A stretch of 64,000 bases of DNA from Amycolatopsis tolypomycina (GCF_900105945.1 NZ_FNSO01000003.1:248001-312000); one strand, 5' to 3'. Shown: positions 33,392-41,540, counted from the stretch's first letter. A program made the numbers and translations. Notes: a model not told the origin generated them from the letters alone.

Positions 33392-34180
33392 GTGCTGGAC
33401 AGGCAGGTCACCATCACGACCGGCACCCTGATCAACCTGATCCGGCGCCGGGGCGGCGAACCGCACGCGGTGCTGTCCGAGAAGCCGACCTGGTACAGCG
33501 ACGAGGCCCAGCGCGGCGAGGACGAGCAGACCAACGCCGAGCTCGCCAAGGCCGGCCTGTTCGGCCCGCGCGGGATGCACCCCGGGTTCGTCGCGACGAT
33601 CGAGGCGATCGCCCGGCCGCAGCTGGAGTACTACGGCTGGATCGACGGCGGGTTCCAGGGCAAGCCGGTGAGCTACCGGCTGCTCGCCGGCAGCGCCGGC
33701 GGCGAGGCGTTCGTGCTGGCCAAGCACGAGGAGCTGGACGTCGTCGTGCTGGAGTCGACGAAGCCGCACGAGCTGCTCGACGACTTCCTCGGCCAGATCC
33801 CGAAGCTGGCACCCGGCCGCGGGACACCGCTCGCGGTGCCGAAGAGCCAGATCGAAGGCACCCCCCGCGGCGACGAAGGCAGTTTTGCGGTGCTCCGCAG
33901 CGATCGCCCGGCCGAGGGTTCGCAGGAGGCCGACGAGCTCCGCCGGATCCTCGCGTTGCGCCGGATGGGGAGCGGCAGCCTGTACGTCGCGGCCCGCAGC
34001 CGCACCGGCGCGCGGCACCGGATCGAACGCCCGGTTAACTACATCGATACGTCGGAAGGCCGGTGGCTGACCGAGGAGATTCCGGGCCGCGGCGAGAACC
34101 GGATCGCCTTCACCCCGGCCGACCAGCGCGTTCTCGCTGACCGGTTACGCAGCGCACAGGGCCGGCTCACCGCCGCCTGA
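33392..34180 (+). CDS. EspG-family ESX substrate chaperone (cassette A, gene 4)
   Basis: 262-residue cytosolic protein of the EspG family, which binds PE/PPE-type substrates and keeps them soluble before ESX secretion. Recognisable stretches: TTGTLINLIRRRGGEPHAVL, TIEAIARPQLEYYGWIDGGF, and the C-terminal RRMGSGSLYVAARSRTGARH with RWLTEEIPGRGENRIAFTPA. GTG start at 33392, preceded by GGGGGA eight bases upstream; an in-frame extension back to 33323 is not family-like. Separated by 99 bp from the PPE-like gene, so it may have its own promoter. Distant paralogue of the protein at 58078-58821. Confidence 0.87.
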   Translation: MLDRQVTITTGTLINLIRRRGGEPHAVLSEKPTWYSDEAQRGEDEQTNAELAKAGLFGPRGMHPGFVATIEAIARPQLEYYGWIDGGFQGKPVSYRLLAGSAGGEAFVLAKHEELDVVVLESTKPHELLDDFLGQIPKLAPGRGTPLAVPKSQIEGTPRGDEGSFAVLRSDRPAEGSQEADELRRILALRRMGSGSLYVAARSRTGARHRIERPVNYIDTSEGRWLTEEIPGRGENRIAFTPADQRVLADRLRSAQGRLTAA

Positions 34181-34227
34181 CGAAACCGGCGTTCAGCCCT
34201 CCGGGTAACGCGTCTACCCTCCGTGAT

Positions 34228-34453
34228 ATTCATCCACAGGCCGCGTGGTCCAATGGGCTCGAGCTGGTCCACGACACGCCGAAGAACGGACTTCGCGCGA
34301 CACGCCGGACGAGTTTTCCGCGAGTTCTCCACACCTTGTACACAGCCCCTGAGCTGGGCATTCACCAAAGGCGATCACGCTTGTCCCCAACTTGTCCACA
34401 GCTCTCGCGGCACCTGTGACTGGTTACCCCCATTCATCCCCAGGTTGTCCACA
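34228..34453. promoter_or_regulatory. Cluster of DnaA-box-like sites upstream of dnaB
   Basis: The 505-bp gap between espG and dnaB holds two perfect actinobacterial DnaA boxes TTGTCCACA (34392-34400, 34445-34453). One-mismatch relatives are TTCTCCACA (34325-34333), TTGTACACA (34336-34344) and TTGTCCCCA (34381-34389). More diverged sites are TCATCCACA (34230-34238), TGGTCCACG (34265-34273) and TCATCCCCA (34434-34442). All have the same orientation. This density resembles an origin or DnaA-titration region, but no dnaA or dnaN is adjacent; DnaA control of dnaB is a plausible role. The remainder of the gap shows a CATAAT -10-like box at 34641-34646. Confidence 0.6.
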
Positions 34454-34685
34454 GAAGGGTCCCCACCCTGAATTGCCATCGGCCTTCCGGGGGATCTAGC
34501 GTGCCCGCTCGGGCCTGTACTCACGGTGGCGCTCCGCGTGTCTGCGGCAGCCGGTCGGCGTTGTCGCCGATCATCGGGGGACGAGGTCCGGTGGCCGGGA
34601 GCGCGAGCGACGGCCACGTGCTTCGAGAGCGAAGATCCGGCATAATCGAACGGGTGTTCGACACGATGAGGAGGTGTCCGGGGCG

Positions 34686-36098
34686 GTGGCGCTGACCGAC
34701 GACCGCAGTCCGATGTATGCGGAGGAAGACCCGGGTCCGAGCGACCCCGGTCCCGGTGGCGGTGGGGGCTTCGACCGCCAGCCGCCGCAGGACATCGCGG
34801 CCGAGCAGTCCGTGCTCGGCGGCATGCTGCTGTCCAAGGACGCGGTCGCCGACGTCATCGAGGCGCTCGGCCCCGACGACTTCTACAAGCCGGCGCACCA
34901 GGCGATCTACGACTGCATCCTCGACCTCTACGGCCGCGGCGAGCCCGCCGACCCGATCACGGTGTCGGCCGAGCTGGAGCGGCGCGGTGAGCTGGGCCGC
35001 GTCGGCGGCGCGCCCTACCTGCACACGCTGATCGCGACGGTGCCGACGGCGGCGAACGCGGGCTACTACGCCGAGATCGTCTCGGAGAAGGCGGTGCTGC
35101 GCCGGCTCGTCGAGGCGGGCACCCGGATCGTGCAGTACGGCTACGGCGCGGCGGCGGGCGACGGCGCGAACATCGACGAGGTCGTCGACCGCGCGCAGGC
35201 CGCCATCTACGACGTCACCGAGCGGCGGACCAGCGAGGACTACGTCGCGCTGGAAGAGCTGCTGCAGCCGACGATGGACGAGATCGACGCGATCGCGTCG
35301 CGCGGCGGCCAGTCCCAGGGCATCCCGACCGGGTTCGCCGACTTCGACGAGCTGACCAACGGCCTGCACCCGGGTCAGATGATCATCGTCGCGGCCCGCC
35401 CGGGTGTCGGCAAGTCGACACTGGGCCTGGACTTCGCGCGGTCGGCGTCGATCCGGCACGGCATGACCAGCGTCATCTTCTCGCTGGAAATGAGCCGCAC
35501 CGAGATCGTCATGCGCATGCTGTCGGCCGAGGCCAAGATCCGCCTCGCCGACATGCGCGGCGGCAAGATGTCGGACGACGACTGGACGCGCCTGGCCCGC
35601 CGGATGAGCGAGGTCTCCGAGGCGCCGCTGTTCGTCGACGACTCGCCGAACATGACGATGATGGAGATCCGCGCGAAGGCCCGGCGGCTGAAGCAGCGGC
35701 ACGACCTCAAGCTCGTCGTCCTCGACTACCTCCAGCTGATGACGTCCGGCAAGCGCGTCGAGTCGCGGCAGCAGGAAGTCTCGGAGTTCTCCCGGCAGAT
35801 GAAGCTGCTGGCGAAGGAGATCGAGGTCCCGGTGATCGCGATCAGCCAGCTGAACCGTGGTCCGGAACAGCGCACGGACAAGCGCCCGATGCTGTCCGAC
35901 CTGCGTGAGTCCGGCTCACTGGAGCAGGACGCCGACCTGGTCATCCTGGTCAACCGCCCGGACGCCTGGGAGCGCGACGACCCGCGCGCGGGCGAGGCGG
36001 ACCTGATCATCGCGAAGCACCGCGCCGGCCCGACGGCGACGATCACCGTCGCGCACCAGCTGCACTACAGCCGCTTCGTCGACCTCTCGCACGACTAA
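34686..36098 (+). CDS. dnaB: Replicative DNA helicase DnaB
   Basis: Hexameric 5'-3' helicase that unwinds the fork and recruits primase. About 470 residues. N-terminal domain AAEQSVLGGMLLSKDAVADV; a linker; then the RecA-like domain with Walker A ARPGVGKSTLG, SLEMSRTEIVMRML, Walker B KLVVLDYLQLM, and the arginine-finger region LRESGSLEQDADLVILVNRP. No intein is present, unlike dnaB of some mycobacteria. Start is uncertain: GTG at 34686 has AGGAGG (34669-34674) eleven bases upstream, while an earlier GTG at 34674 overlaps that site. Preceded by clustered DnaA-like boxes. Confidence 0.97.
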   Translation: MALTDDRSPMYAEEDPGPSDPGPGGGGGFDRQPPQDIAAEQSVLGGMLLSKDAVADVIEALGPDDFYKPAHQAIYDCILDLYGRGEPADPITVSAELERRGELGRVGGAPYLHTLIATVPTAANAGYYAEIVSEKAVLRRLVEAGTRIVQYGYGAAAGDGANIDEVVDRAQAAIYDVTERRTSEDYVALEELLQPTMDEIDAIASRGGQSQGIPTGFADFDELTNGLHPGQMIIVAARPGVGKSTLGLDFARSASIRHGMTSVIFSLEMSRTEIVMRMLSAEAKIRLADMRGGKMSDDDWTRLARRMSEVSEAPLFVDDSPNMTMMEIRAKARRLKQRHDLKLVVLDYLQLMTSGKRVESRQQEVSEFSRQMKLLAKEIEVPVIAISQLNRGPEQRTDKRPMLSDLRESGSLEQDADLVILVNRPDAWERDDPRAGEADLIIAKHRAGPTATITVAHQLHYSRFVDLSHD

Positions 36099-36115
36099 CG
36101 GCGGTCGCCGATGCA

Positions 36116-36162
36116 ATGAAAGAGTCGTTCATGACGTCTGAGGTCATGAACGACTCTTTCAT
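36116..36162. repeat. Perfect 20-bp palindromic element between dnaB and marR
   Basis: ATGAAAGAGTCGTTCATGAC (36116-36135) and its exact reverse complement (36143-36162) flank a 7-base loop. It lies between the convergent stop codons of dnaB (36098) and the marR gene (36181). It is much less GC-rich than the surroundings and contains three TTCATGACG-like motifs (the last extends past the palindrome). It probably serves as a bidirectional terminator, and looks like a dispersed intergenic repeat; copy number cannot be counted from one window. Confidence 0.7.
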
Positions 36163-36180
36163 GACGTTCGAACCCCGGCC

Positions 36181-36633
36181 CTAGCCCAGGGCGCTGTACC
36201 CGCGGACGAAGGCCGTGAGGAGCCTGCCGAAGTTCTCGCGGTCCTCCTCCGGCCAGTCCGCCATGACCTCGGCGAACACCCCGCGCCGGAAGGCGTGCAT
36301 CTCGTCGAGGTGCGCCTGGCCGGCCGGGGTGGGCACGAGCACCGCACGCCGTCCGTCGCGCTGGTCGGCTTCGCGGCGGAGCAGACCCTGCTCGACCGCG
36401 CGCGCCACGAGCCTGCTGGCGCGGGGCTGGTCGACGCCCATCGCCGCGCTCAGGGCCGTCACCGTGCTCGGTTCCCCGCGTTCGGCGAGCTCTTCGACGA
36501 CGTCGAGCAGCTCGAACACCGGGTCGTGCGCGCCGCGGCCTCTCGCCTTGCCGATCCGGCTGAGGGCTCGCCGCTGCTGGCTGCGGCGGATCGCGATCAT
36601 GGCCCGCTCGACGTCGGCCACCGCGTCCGTCAT
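36181..36633 (-). CDS. MarR-family transcriptional regulator
   Basis: 150-residue winged-helix protein. The recognition helix and wing read AAMGVDQPRASRLVARAVEQ then GLLRREADQRDGRRAVLVPT. ATG at 36633, divergent (26 bp between ATG codons) from a small gene and the dioxygenase. It probably represses that divergent unit in response to a phenolic ligand, by analogy with MarR proteins beside extradiol dioxygenases. The dyad at 36923-36934 is a candidate target. Confidence 0.9.
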   Translation of the reverse strand: MTDAVADVERAMIAIRRSQQRRALSRIGKARGRGAHDPVFELLDVVEELAERGEPSTVTALSAAMGVDQPRASRLVARAVEQGLLRREADQRDGRRAVLVPTPAGQAHLDEMHAFRRGVFAEVMADWPEEDRENFGRLLTAFVRGYSALG

Positions 36634-36659
36634 GGTTGCTCCACCTTCTCGAATCCTCC

Positions 36660-36926
36660 ATGGCCGGAGCCCTCGACGCGGAGTCGCTGACCCGTCGGCA
36701 CTGGCAGGTACTCAACACGATCGCCCTCGGCGCCCGCACGCCGGAGCGGGTGGATGCGGCGATGGCGCCGTTCGTCGCCGGCGAGAGCTCGATGGCGCCG
36801 AAGGTGGCCGACCTGCGCGCCCGCGACTACCGCACCACGCTGCGGACGCTGGAACGCTGCGCCGCGAACCTCGAAGCCGCCTGGAGGAATATCTCGGCGG
36901 ACGGCGTCGTCTACTCTGGTAGTTGA
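36660..36926 (+). CDS. Small MarR-like winged-helix protein, hypothetical
   Basis: 88 residues from ATG 36660 (a TTG at 36636 would add eight). Sequence begins MAGALDAESLTRRHWQVLNT, and the stretch RRHWQVLNTIALGARTPERV resembles the start of a MarR winged helix. The recognition part and wing are atypical and the protein is shorter than any MarR. It could be a degenerate or specialised regulator. Lies between divergent marR and the dioxygenase gene, with its stop embedded in the TTGAA-CT-TTCAA dyad. Confidence 0.6.
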   Translation: MAGALDAESLTRRHWQVLNTIALGARTPERVDAAMAPFVAGESSMAPKVADLRARDYRTTLRTLERCAANLEAAWRNISADGVVYSGS

Positions 36927-36934
36927 ACTTTCAA
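36923..36934. promoter_or_regulatory. Candidate operator upstream of the dioxygenase gene
   Basis: TTGAA-CT-TTCAA is a perfect 5+5 dyad, unusually AT-rich for this region, 16 bp before the dioxygenase ATG. Suited to the MarR-type regulator encoded 300 bp away. Confidence 0.5.
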
Positions 36935-36949
36935 TCACTGGAGCGTTCG

Positions 36950-37720
36950 ATGACCCGCACCCCGGTTCTCTACCTCAGTCACGGCGCCCCGCCGCTCGCC
37001 GACGACACGACCTGGACCCGCCAGCTCGCCGGCTGGTCCGCCGACCTGCCCAAGCCCCGCGCGATCCTGATCGTGTCGGCGCACTGGGAGGAGGCGCCCC
37101 TGACCATCGGGGCGACCACGACCGTGCCGCTCGTGTACGACTTCTGGGGTTTCCCCGAGCGCTACTACCAGGTGCGGTACGCGGCTCCCGGCGCGCCGGA
37201 GCTGGCGGCGAAGGTCCGGAAGCTGCTCCACTCGCCCGAGACGCCGGTGCACGACGACCCGGCGCGCGGCCTCGACCACGGCGCCTACGTGCCGCTGGTC
37301 GAGATGTACCCGGACGCCGACGTCCCGGTGCTGCAGATCTCGATGCCGTCCCTCGACCCGCAGGAACTGTTCGACGTCGGCCGCAAGCTCGCGCCGCTGC
37401 GCGACGAAGGCGTGCTGATCATCGGCAGCGGTTTCTTCACCCACAACCTGAGCGGGATGGCCCGCGCCACCGACGGGACGCCGCCGGCGTGGTCGGCCGA
37501 GTTCGACCACTGGGGTGACGAGGTCCTGCGCAGCGGCGACGTCGACACGCTGCTGGACTTCCGGTACAAGGCCCCGGCGGCGGCGCTCGCGCACCCGCGG
37601 ATCGAGCACTTCGCGCCGCTGTTCGTCTCCCTCGGCGCCACTTCGGACGAGAGCTCCGGCCGCACGGTGATCGACGGCTTCTGGCACGGCCTGGCGAAGC
37701 GGTCGCTCCAGTTCTCCTGA
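36950..37720 (+). CDS. Class III extradiol ring-cleavage dioxygenase (DODA/YgiD type)
   Basis: 256-residue non-haem metal enzyme of the LigB superfamily, similar to 4,5-DOPA dioxygenase. Metal ligands are expected at His in LYLSHGAPPL, His in VSAHWEE and the C-terminal HNL of GSGFFTHNLSGM; RGLDHGAYVPLVEMYPDADV is the family signature around the catalytic His. ATG at 36950 with GGAG upstream. Probably opens a catechol-type ring or acts in a quinone-detoxification role under MarR control. The substrate is unknown. Confidence 0.9.
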   Translation: MTRTPVLYLSHGAPPLADDTTWTRQLAGWSADLPKPRAILIVSAHWEEAPLTIGATTTVPLVYDFWGFPERYYQVRYAAPGAPELAAKVRKLLHSPETPVHDDPARGLDHGAYVPLVEMYPDADVPVLQISMPSLDPQELFDVGRKLAPLRDEGVLIIGSGFFTHNLSGMARATDGTPPAWSAEFDHWGDEVLRSGDVDTLLDFRYKAPAAALAHPRIEHFAPLFVSLGATSDESSGRTVIDGFWHGLAKRSLQFS

Positions 37721-37738
37721 ACTTCCGCCGGACGCGAG

Positions 37739-37773
37739 CGAGCCCCAGGAGCCGAAGTGGCTCCTGGGGCTCG
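37739..37773. terminator. Intrinsic terminator after the dioxygenase gene
   Basis: CGAGCCCCAGGAGCC (37739-37753) and GGCTCCTGGGGCTCG (37759-37773) form a perfect 15-bp stem around GAAGT. It lies 18 bp past the stop codon. Confidence 0.8.
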
Positions 37774-37887
37774 TCGTCTCCAGGGAAGGAGAGCTTTTCG
37801 GTTCCGCTGTCGCGGGGCCGGGGGCGCTCCGTGCGAGGTCACCCTCGCGGCGCGGTGGAGCGCCCGCCCGCGGCAGCAGGATCGGGG

Positions 37888-37918
37888 GCCGGGCGGGCTC
37901 TGGCCGAACCCGCCCGGC
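37888..37918 (-). terminator. Terminator of the chaplin-like repeat protein gene
   Basis: GCCGGGCGGG (37888-37897) and CCCGCCCGGC (37909-37918) form a perfect 10-bp stem with an 11-base loop, 10 bp past the minus-strand stop codon. Confidence 0.65.
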
Positions 37919-37927
37919 ATCAGCGCA

Positions 37928-40900
37928 CTACTTGCGCTTGACCAGGCCCATCAGCTTCGCGAGGAAGCCGGTGGAGTCCAGGCCGGACATCGCCGGGACC
38001 TGCGGGGTGCTGTCCAGCACCGGCAGCTTGGCGTTCACCGGCACGGTCTGCGCGACCGGCAGCGTGGCCGGCAGGGCGGCCGGAGCCTCGATCGGCAGCG
38101 CGGGGGCCGCGATCGGGAGCGCCGGGGCCGCGACGGGCAGGCCGGTGGCCGGCACGTCCGCACGCTCGGTGTGCTTCGGCAGCGTGGTGCCCAGGGCCGA
38201 CAGCCCGGTCACCGCGGGCAGCGCCGAGGTGGAGGGCAGCGCCGGCAGGGCCGGCTTCGGCAGGGCCGGAGCACCGCCGAGGGCCGGCAGCGCCGGCACC
38301 GCGACGGGCAGGCCCGCGGCCGGCACGTCCGCACGCTCGGTGCCGTGACCGCCGAGGGAGCCCAGCGACGACAGCCCGTTCACCCCGGGCAGGCCCGCGG
38401 CGGTGGGCAGGGCCGGCTTCGGCAGCGCCGGGGCCGGCAGCTGCGGGAGCTGCGAGACACCCGACAGCGGGCTGCCGACCTGCGGCACGTCGGCGCGCTC
38501 GCCGACCGGCGCGGTCACCGGCAGCGCGGGCAGGCCCTGGGTGGGCAGCCCGGCGGTCGGCACGTTGCTCGCCAGCCCGGCCAGCGAGGGCACGCCCTGC
38601 GGGCCCAGGTTGCCGGCCTGCAGCGCACCGGTCAGCCCGTCCATCGACGGCAGCCCGCCGAGCAGGGCGGCGACCGGCAGTTCGCGGTTCAGCCCGTCCA
38701 CCGACGGCAGGCCACCCTGCATGGGCAGGCCGCTGCGCAGCCCGGCCAGCGACGGCAGCTCGCCGGCCGCCAGCTCCGAACCCTCGGCCGGGAACGCGAT
38801 CGGGTCGACGTCCTCGTCGATGCTCGTCGCGTCCGTGGCGTGGGCGGTGGCGACCCCGAGCAGCTCGAGGGGCACCCCGAAGATCTGCACCGGCAGCGCG
38901 AACGCGTGGTAGCCGTTGATGCCCGACAGGCTGGAGTGGTCACCCGCGGTGGTGGCCTTGCCACCGTTGTGGGTGGTCAGCGTGTTCTCGCCGACGGCGT
39001 GCGCGACGCCGCCCACGGTCACCGCGTCGCCGAACAGCTGCGCGATCGCGGTCACCGGCAGGTCGAGGATGTTGCCGGAGATCGCGCCTTCGACACCGGA
39101 GGTGGTGTCGTCGCCCGCGTTCTCGACCTCGGTCATGTTGATGCCGGCGCCCTTGGCGACACCCGCCACGCTGGCGGCGTCACCGAAGACCTGCGCCACC
39201 GCCAGCGGGTCCACGCCGATGATGTTGCCGGCCACGCTGCCGCGGTCGCCACTGGTGGTGGCGTCGCCGCCCGCCTCCGACTCGACGTCGTTGGTGCCCT
39301 TGCCGGTGCCCAGCGCGGCCGCGGCGATCCCGTCGCCGAAGACCGTGCCGGCGCCCGCGATCGGGGCCTTCACGATGTTGCCGGTCAGCGCACCGTCGCG
39401 GCCGTCGGTCACGGCGTCGCCGCCCGCCGTCGCGTCGGTGATGTTGTCGTTCTCACCGGTGCCGATGCCGCCGAGGGCGCCACCGACGCCCATCGCCTGC
39501 ACGGGCAGCGCGACCGGGGCCTCGACGATGTTGCCCGCGCCGGCGCCCGCCGGGCCGTGGGCCTTGACGTCGCCGCCCGCGTTGGACGTCGTGTCGGTCG
39601 AGCCCTTGCCGTGGCCCTGGCCGATGAAGGCGCCACCGATGTTGGCGACCTGCACCGGGGTGGACAGCGGGGCGGTGCCCAGGTTCGAGCTCAGGAAGCC
39701 GCCGTCGTCCACGGTGCTGCCACCGCCGCCGCCGGAGACGACCTTGGTCTCGTCGGCCGCGCCGGAGCCCTGGCCGATGAACGAGCCACCGATGCCGAAG
39801 ACCTCGGCGGGCAGGCCCACCGGCACCTGGACGAGGTTGCCCGAGCCGGAGGAGTTGGCGCCCTGCGTGCCGTCGTAGCCGCCGGCGGTGACCGTCTTGT
39901 CCTCGGTCGCCGTGCCGGTCGCGTTGCCGATGTGGCTGCCGCCGACCCCGAAGACCTCGGGCGCGCCCGCGGCCTGGGTGTTGACGACGTTGCCGCCGAG
40001 GAAGGAGCCGTTGCCCTTGGTGTAGCTACCGTTGCCGGCGTTGGCGTCGGTCGTGGTGTCGTGCGCGGCGTTGGCCTGGCCGATGTACGTGCCACCGATG
40101 CCGAAGGCCTCGACCGGCAGCGCGACCGACGGGTTGAGGACGTTGCCCGACCCGCTCGAGTTGTCACCGGTGGTCTGGACGAAGCCGCCCGAGTCGACAG
40201 TGCTGGAGGAACTGCCGGCGCAGGGGATGCCCGAGGAGGCGTTGCCGATCCACGAGCCCGCGACACCCGCGACGTTCGCGATCGGGGACAGCGAGGCCGC
40301 CCCGCCGTTGCCGGACAGGAACGAGTCGTCGCCGCTGGTCTCGAGGTAGGTCGGGACGCCGAGGCTGCCCTTGCGGGTGTCCCCGGCCGTGGCGTCGGCG
40401 GAGGTGTTGCAGCCGTCGGAGTTCGACAGCGAGCCCCACACCGCACCGGAGTTGCAGTTGAACTTGACCGGCAGGGCGATCGGCGCGCCGACCACGTTGC
40501 CCGACCCGGAGGCCTGGTCGCCGGAGCTCAGCAGCGAGCCGCCGGAGGTGGCGACGGTGTCGGCCGAGTAGCCGTGGCTCTGCCCGTTGCCGAGCAGGTA
40601 CGAAGCGGCGTTGCCGGTCACCTGCACCGGGGTGGCGAACTGGCCGGCCACCACGTTGCCGGAGAGCGCGGACCCGTCGCCGTTGGTGGCGACGTCCCCG
40701 GTCTCGGTGGTGCTCTGGCTGGCCGACCCGCCGGTCACCCGGCCGGTGCCGCCGGCGACACCGCCGCCGTTGCCGGCGATCTGGACGGGGAGCGCCCAGT
40801 CGAGGACGACCGCGTTGCCCGCGAGGCTGGAGCCTTCGCCGGTGGTCTTGACGTCCTGGTCGTGCGACCAGGTCTGCGAGTGGTTGCCGCCCACGACGGT

Positions 40901-41335
40901 CGCGTCACCGAGGACGCCGATCGCGTTGTCGACGATCTGGATCGGGACGACGACGTCGCCCGTGACCTTGTTGCCCTTGAGGTTGTTGTGGCTCGGGGTG
41001 AAACCGCCCCCGCCGCCGGCCCGGGCGATGCTGCCACCCAGGGTGCTCTCGCTGATCGGGCTCGCGTCGTCGAGCTGCTTGGCAGCGTCGTTCGCCGCGC
41101 CGGTGACCGGCTTGGTGCTCAGCTCCGTCTGCCCGGCGGGCAGGTCCAGCTGGCCGAAGGGGGTGCCGACCGCGTTGTTGGCTTCCTGGATCGGAACCGT
41201 CACGTTGAGGTCGAGCGGCGAGGCAGGGGTGTCAGGGTTGACGTTCTCGTCAGCCGAGGCGATGCCGGTGCCCAGCATCAGCAACCCACCCGTGACAAAT
41301 GCGGTCTGGAGTCCGCGCTTTGCCCACGTCTGCAT
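37928..41335 (-). CDS. Giant exported protein with ~14 chaplin-like repeats and Ala/Leu/Pro-rich C-terminus
   Basis: Predicted extracellular protein of 1135 residues. ATG at 41335 with AAGGAG upstream; signal peptide GLQTAFVTGGLLMLGTGIAS then AD. From about residue 85 to 860 some fourteen units of ~50-57 residues recur, each with GN-[IV]-V--P-ALPV---G-GG--IG followed by a polar Thr/Ser/Asp/Gly loop and SGSGN or LSGN. This resembles the chaplin core (GN-V-aPV-vPV-v-GN), though the chaplin Cys pair survives only in two units (NCNSGAVW...GCN and IPCAG). The last ~270 residues are Ala/Leu/Pro-rich with three ERADVP motifs. No LPXTG. Probably a self-associating surface or aerial-structure protein (inference). 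Confidence 0.8.
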   Translation of the reverse strand: MQTWAKRGLQTAFVTGGLLMLGTGIASADENVNPDTPASPLDLNVTVPIQEANNAVGTPFGQLDLPAGQTELSTKPVTGAANDAAKQLDDASPISESTLGGSIARAGGGGGFTPSHNNLKGNKVTGDVVVPIQIVDNAIGVLGDATVVGGNHSQTWSHDQDVKTTGEGSSLAGNAVVLDWALPVQIAGNGGGVAGGTGRVTGGSASQSTTETGDVATNGDGSALSGNVVAGQFATPVQVTGNAASYLLGNGQSHGYSADTVATSGGSLLSSGDQASGSGNVVGAPIALPVKFNCNSGAVWGSLSNSDGCNTSADATAGDTRKGSLGVPTYLETSGDDSFLSGNGGAASLSPIANVAGVAGSWIGNASSGIPCAGSSSSTVDSGGFVQTTGDNSSGSGNVLNPSVALPVEAFGIGGTYIGQANAAHDTTTDANAGNGSYTKGNGSFLGGNVVNTQAAGAPEVFGVGGSHIGNATGTATEDKTVTAGGYDGTQGANSSGSGNLVQVPVGLPAEVFGIGGSFIGQGSGAADETKVVSGGGGGSTVDDGGFLSSNLGTAPLSTPVQVANIGGAFIGQGHGKGSTDTTSNAGGDVKAHGPAGAGAGNIVEAPVALPVQAMGVGGALGGIGTGENDNITDATAGGDAVTDGRDGALTGNIVKAPIAGAGTVFGDGIAAAALGTGKGTNDVESEAGGDATTSGDRGSVAGNIIGVDPLAVAQVFGDAASVAGVAKGAGINMTEVENAGDDTTSGVEGAISGNILDLPVTAIAQLFGDAVTVGGVAHAVGENTLTTHNGGKATTAGDHSSLSGINGYHAFALPVQIFGVPLELLGVATAHATDATSIDEDVDPIAFPAEGSELAAGELPSLAGLRSGLPMQGGLPSVDGLNRELPVAALLGGLPSMDGLTGALQAGNLGPQGVPSLAGLASNVPTAGLPTQGLPALPVTAPVGERADVPQVGSPLSGVSQLPQLPAPALPKPALPTAAGLPGVNGLSSLGSLGGHGTERADVPAAGLPVAVPALPALGGAPALPKPALPALPSTSALPAVTGLSALGTTLPKHTERADVPATGLPVAAPALPIAAPALPIEAPAALPATLPVAQTVPVNAKLPVLDSTPQVPAMSGLDSTGFLAKLMGLVKRK

Positions 41336-41540
41336 GGGGTTTTTCTCCTTTATTTCGGGTTCCCTTGCGGGTTCATGGGGGTGCGCCCGTCGAAAGAGGG
41401 GATGTCCGAGCGCACCGAGGGGAGGTGGAACTTCTTGCGGGCGCGACAAAGCGCACCGCCGTGTCACGGGTATTGCGCGGACGCCAAGCCGTCAGCGAAG
41501 GACGGACGTGGACGCGTCAGCGACCCGTGGAGGGAGGTGT

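Noticed and set aside
31004..34180. A complete ESX/type VII secretion system
   Set aside because: No EccB, EccC, EccD, EccE or mycosin gene is present; only substrates, chaperones and associated lipoproteins.
34228..34453. The chromosomal origin oriC
   Set aside because: DnaA-like boxes are present but dnaA, dnaN, recF and rpmH are absent from the window, so an oriC call is not supported.
34686..36098. Possible intein in dnaB
   Set aside because: Length is about 470 residues and the Walker A and B regions are continuous; no splicing blocks seen.
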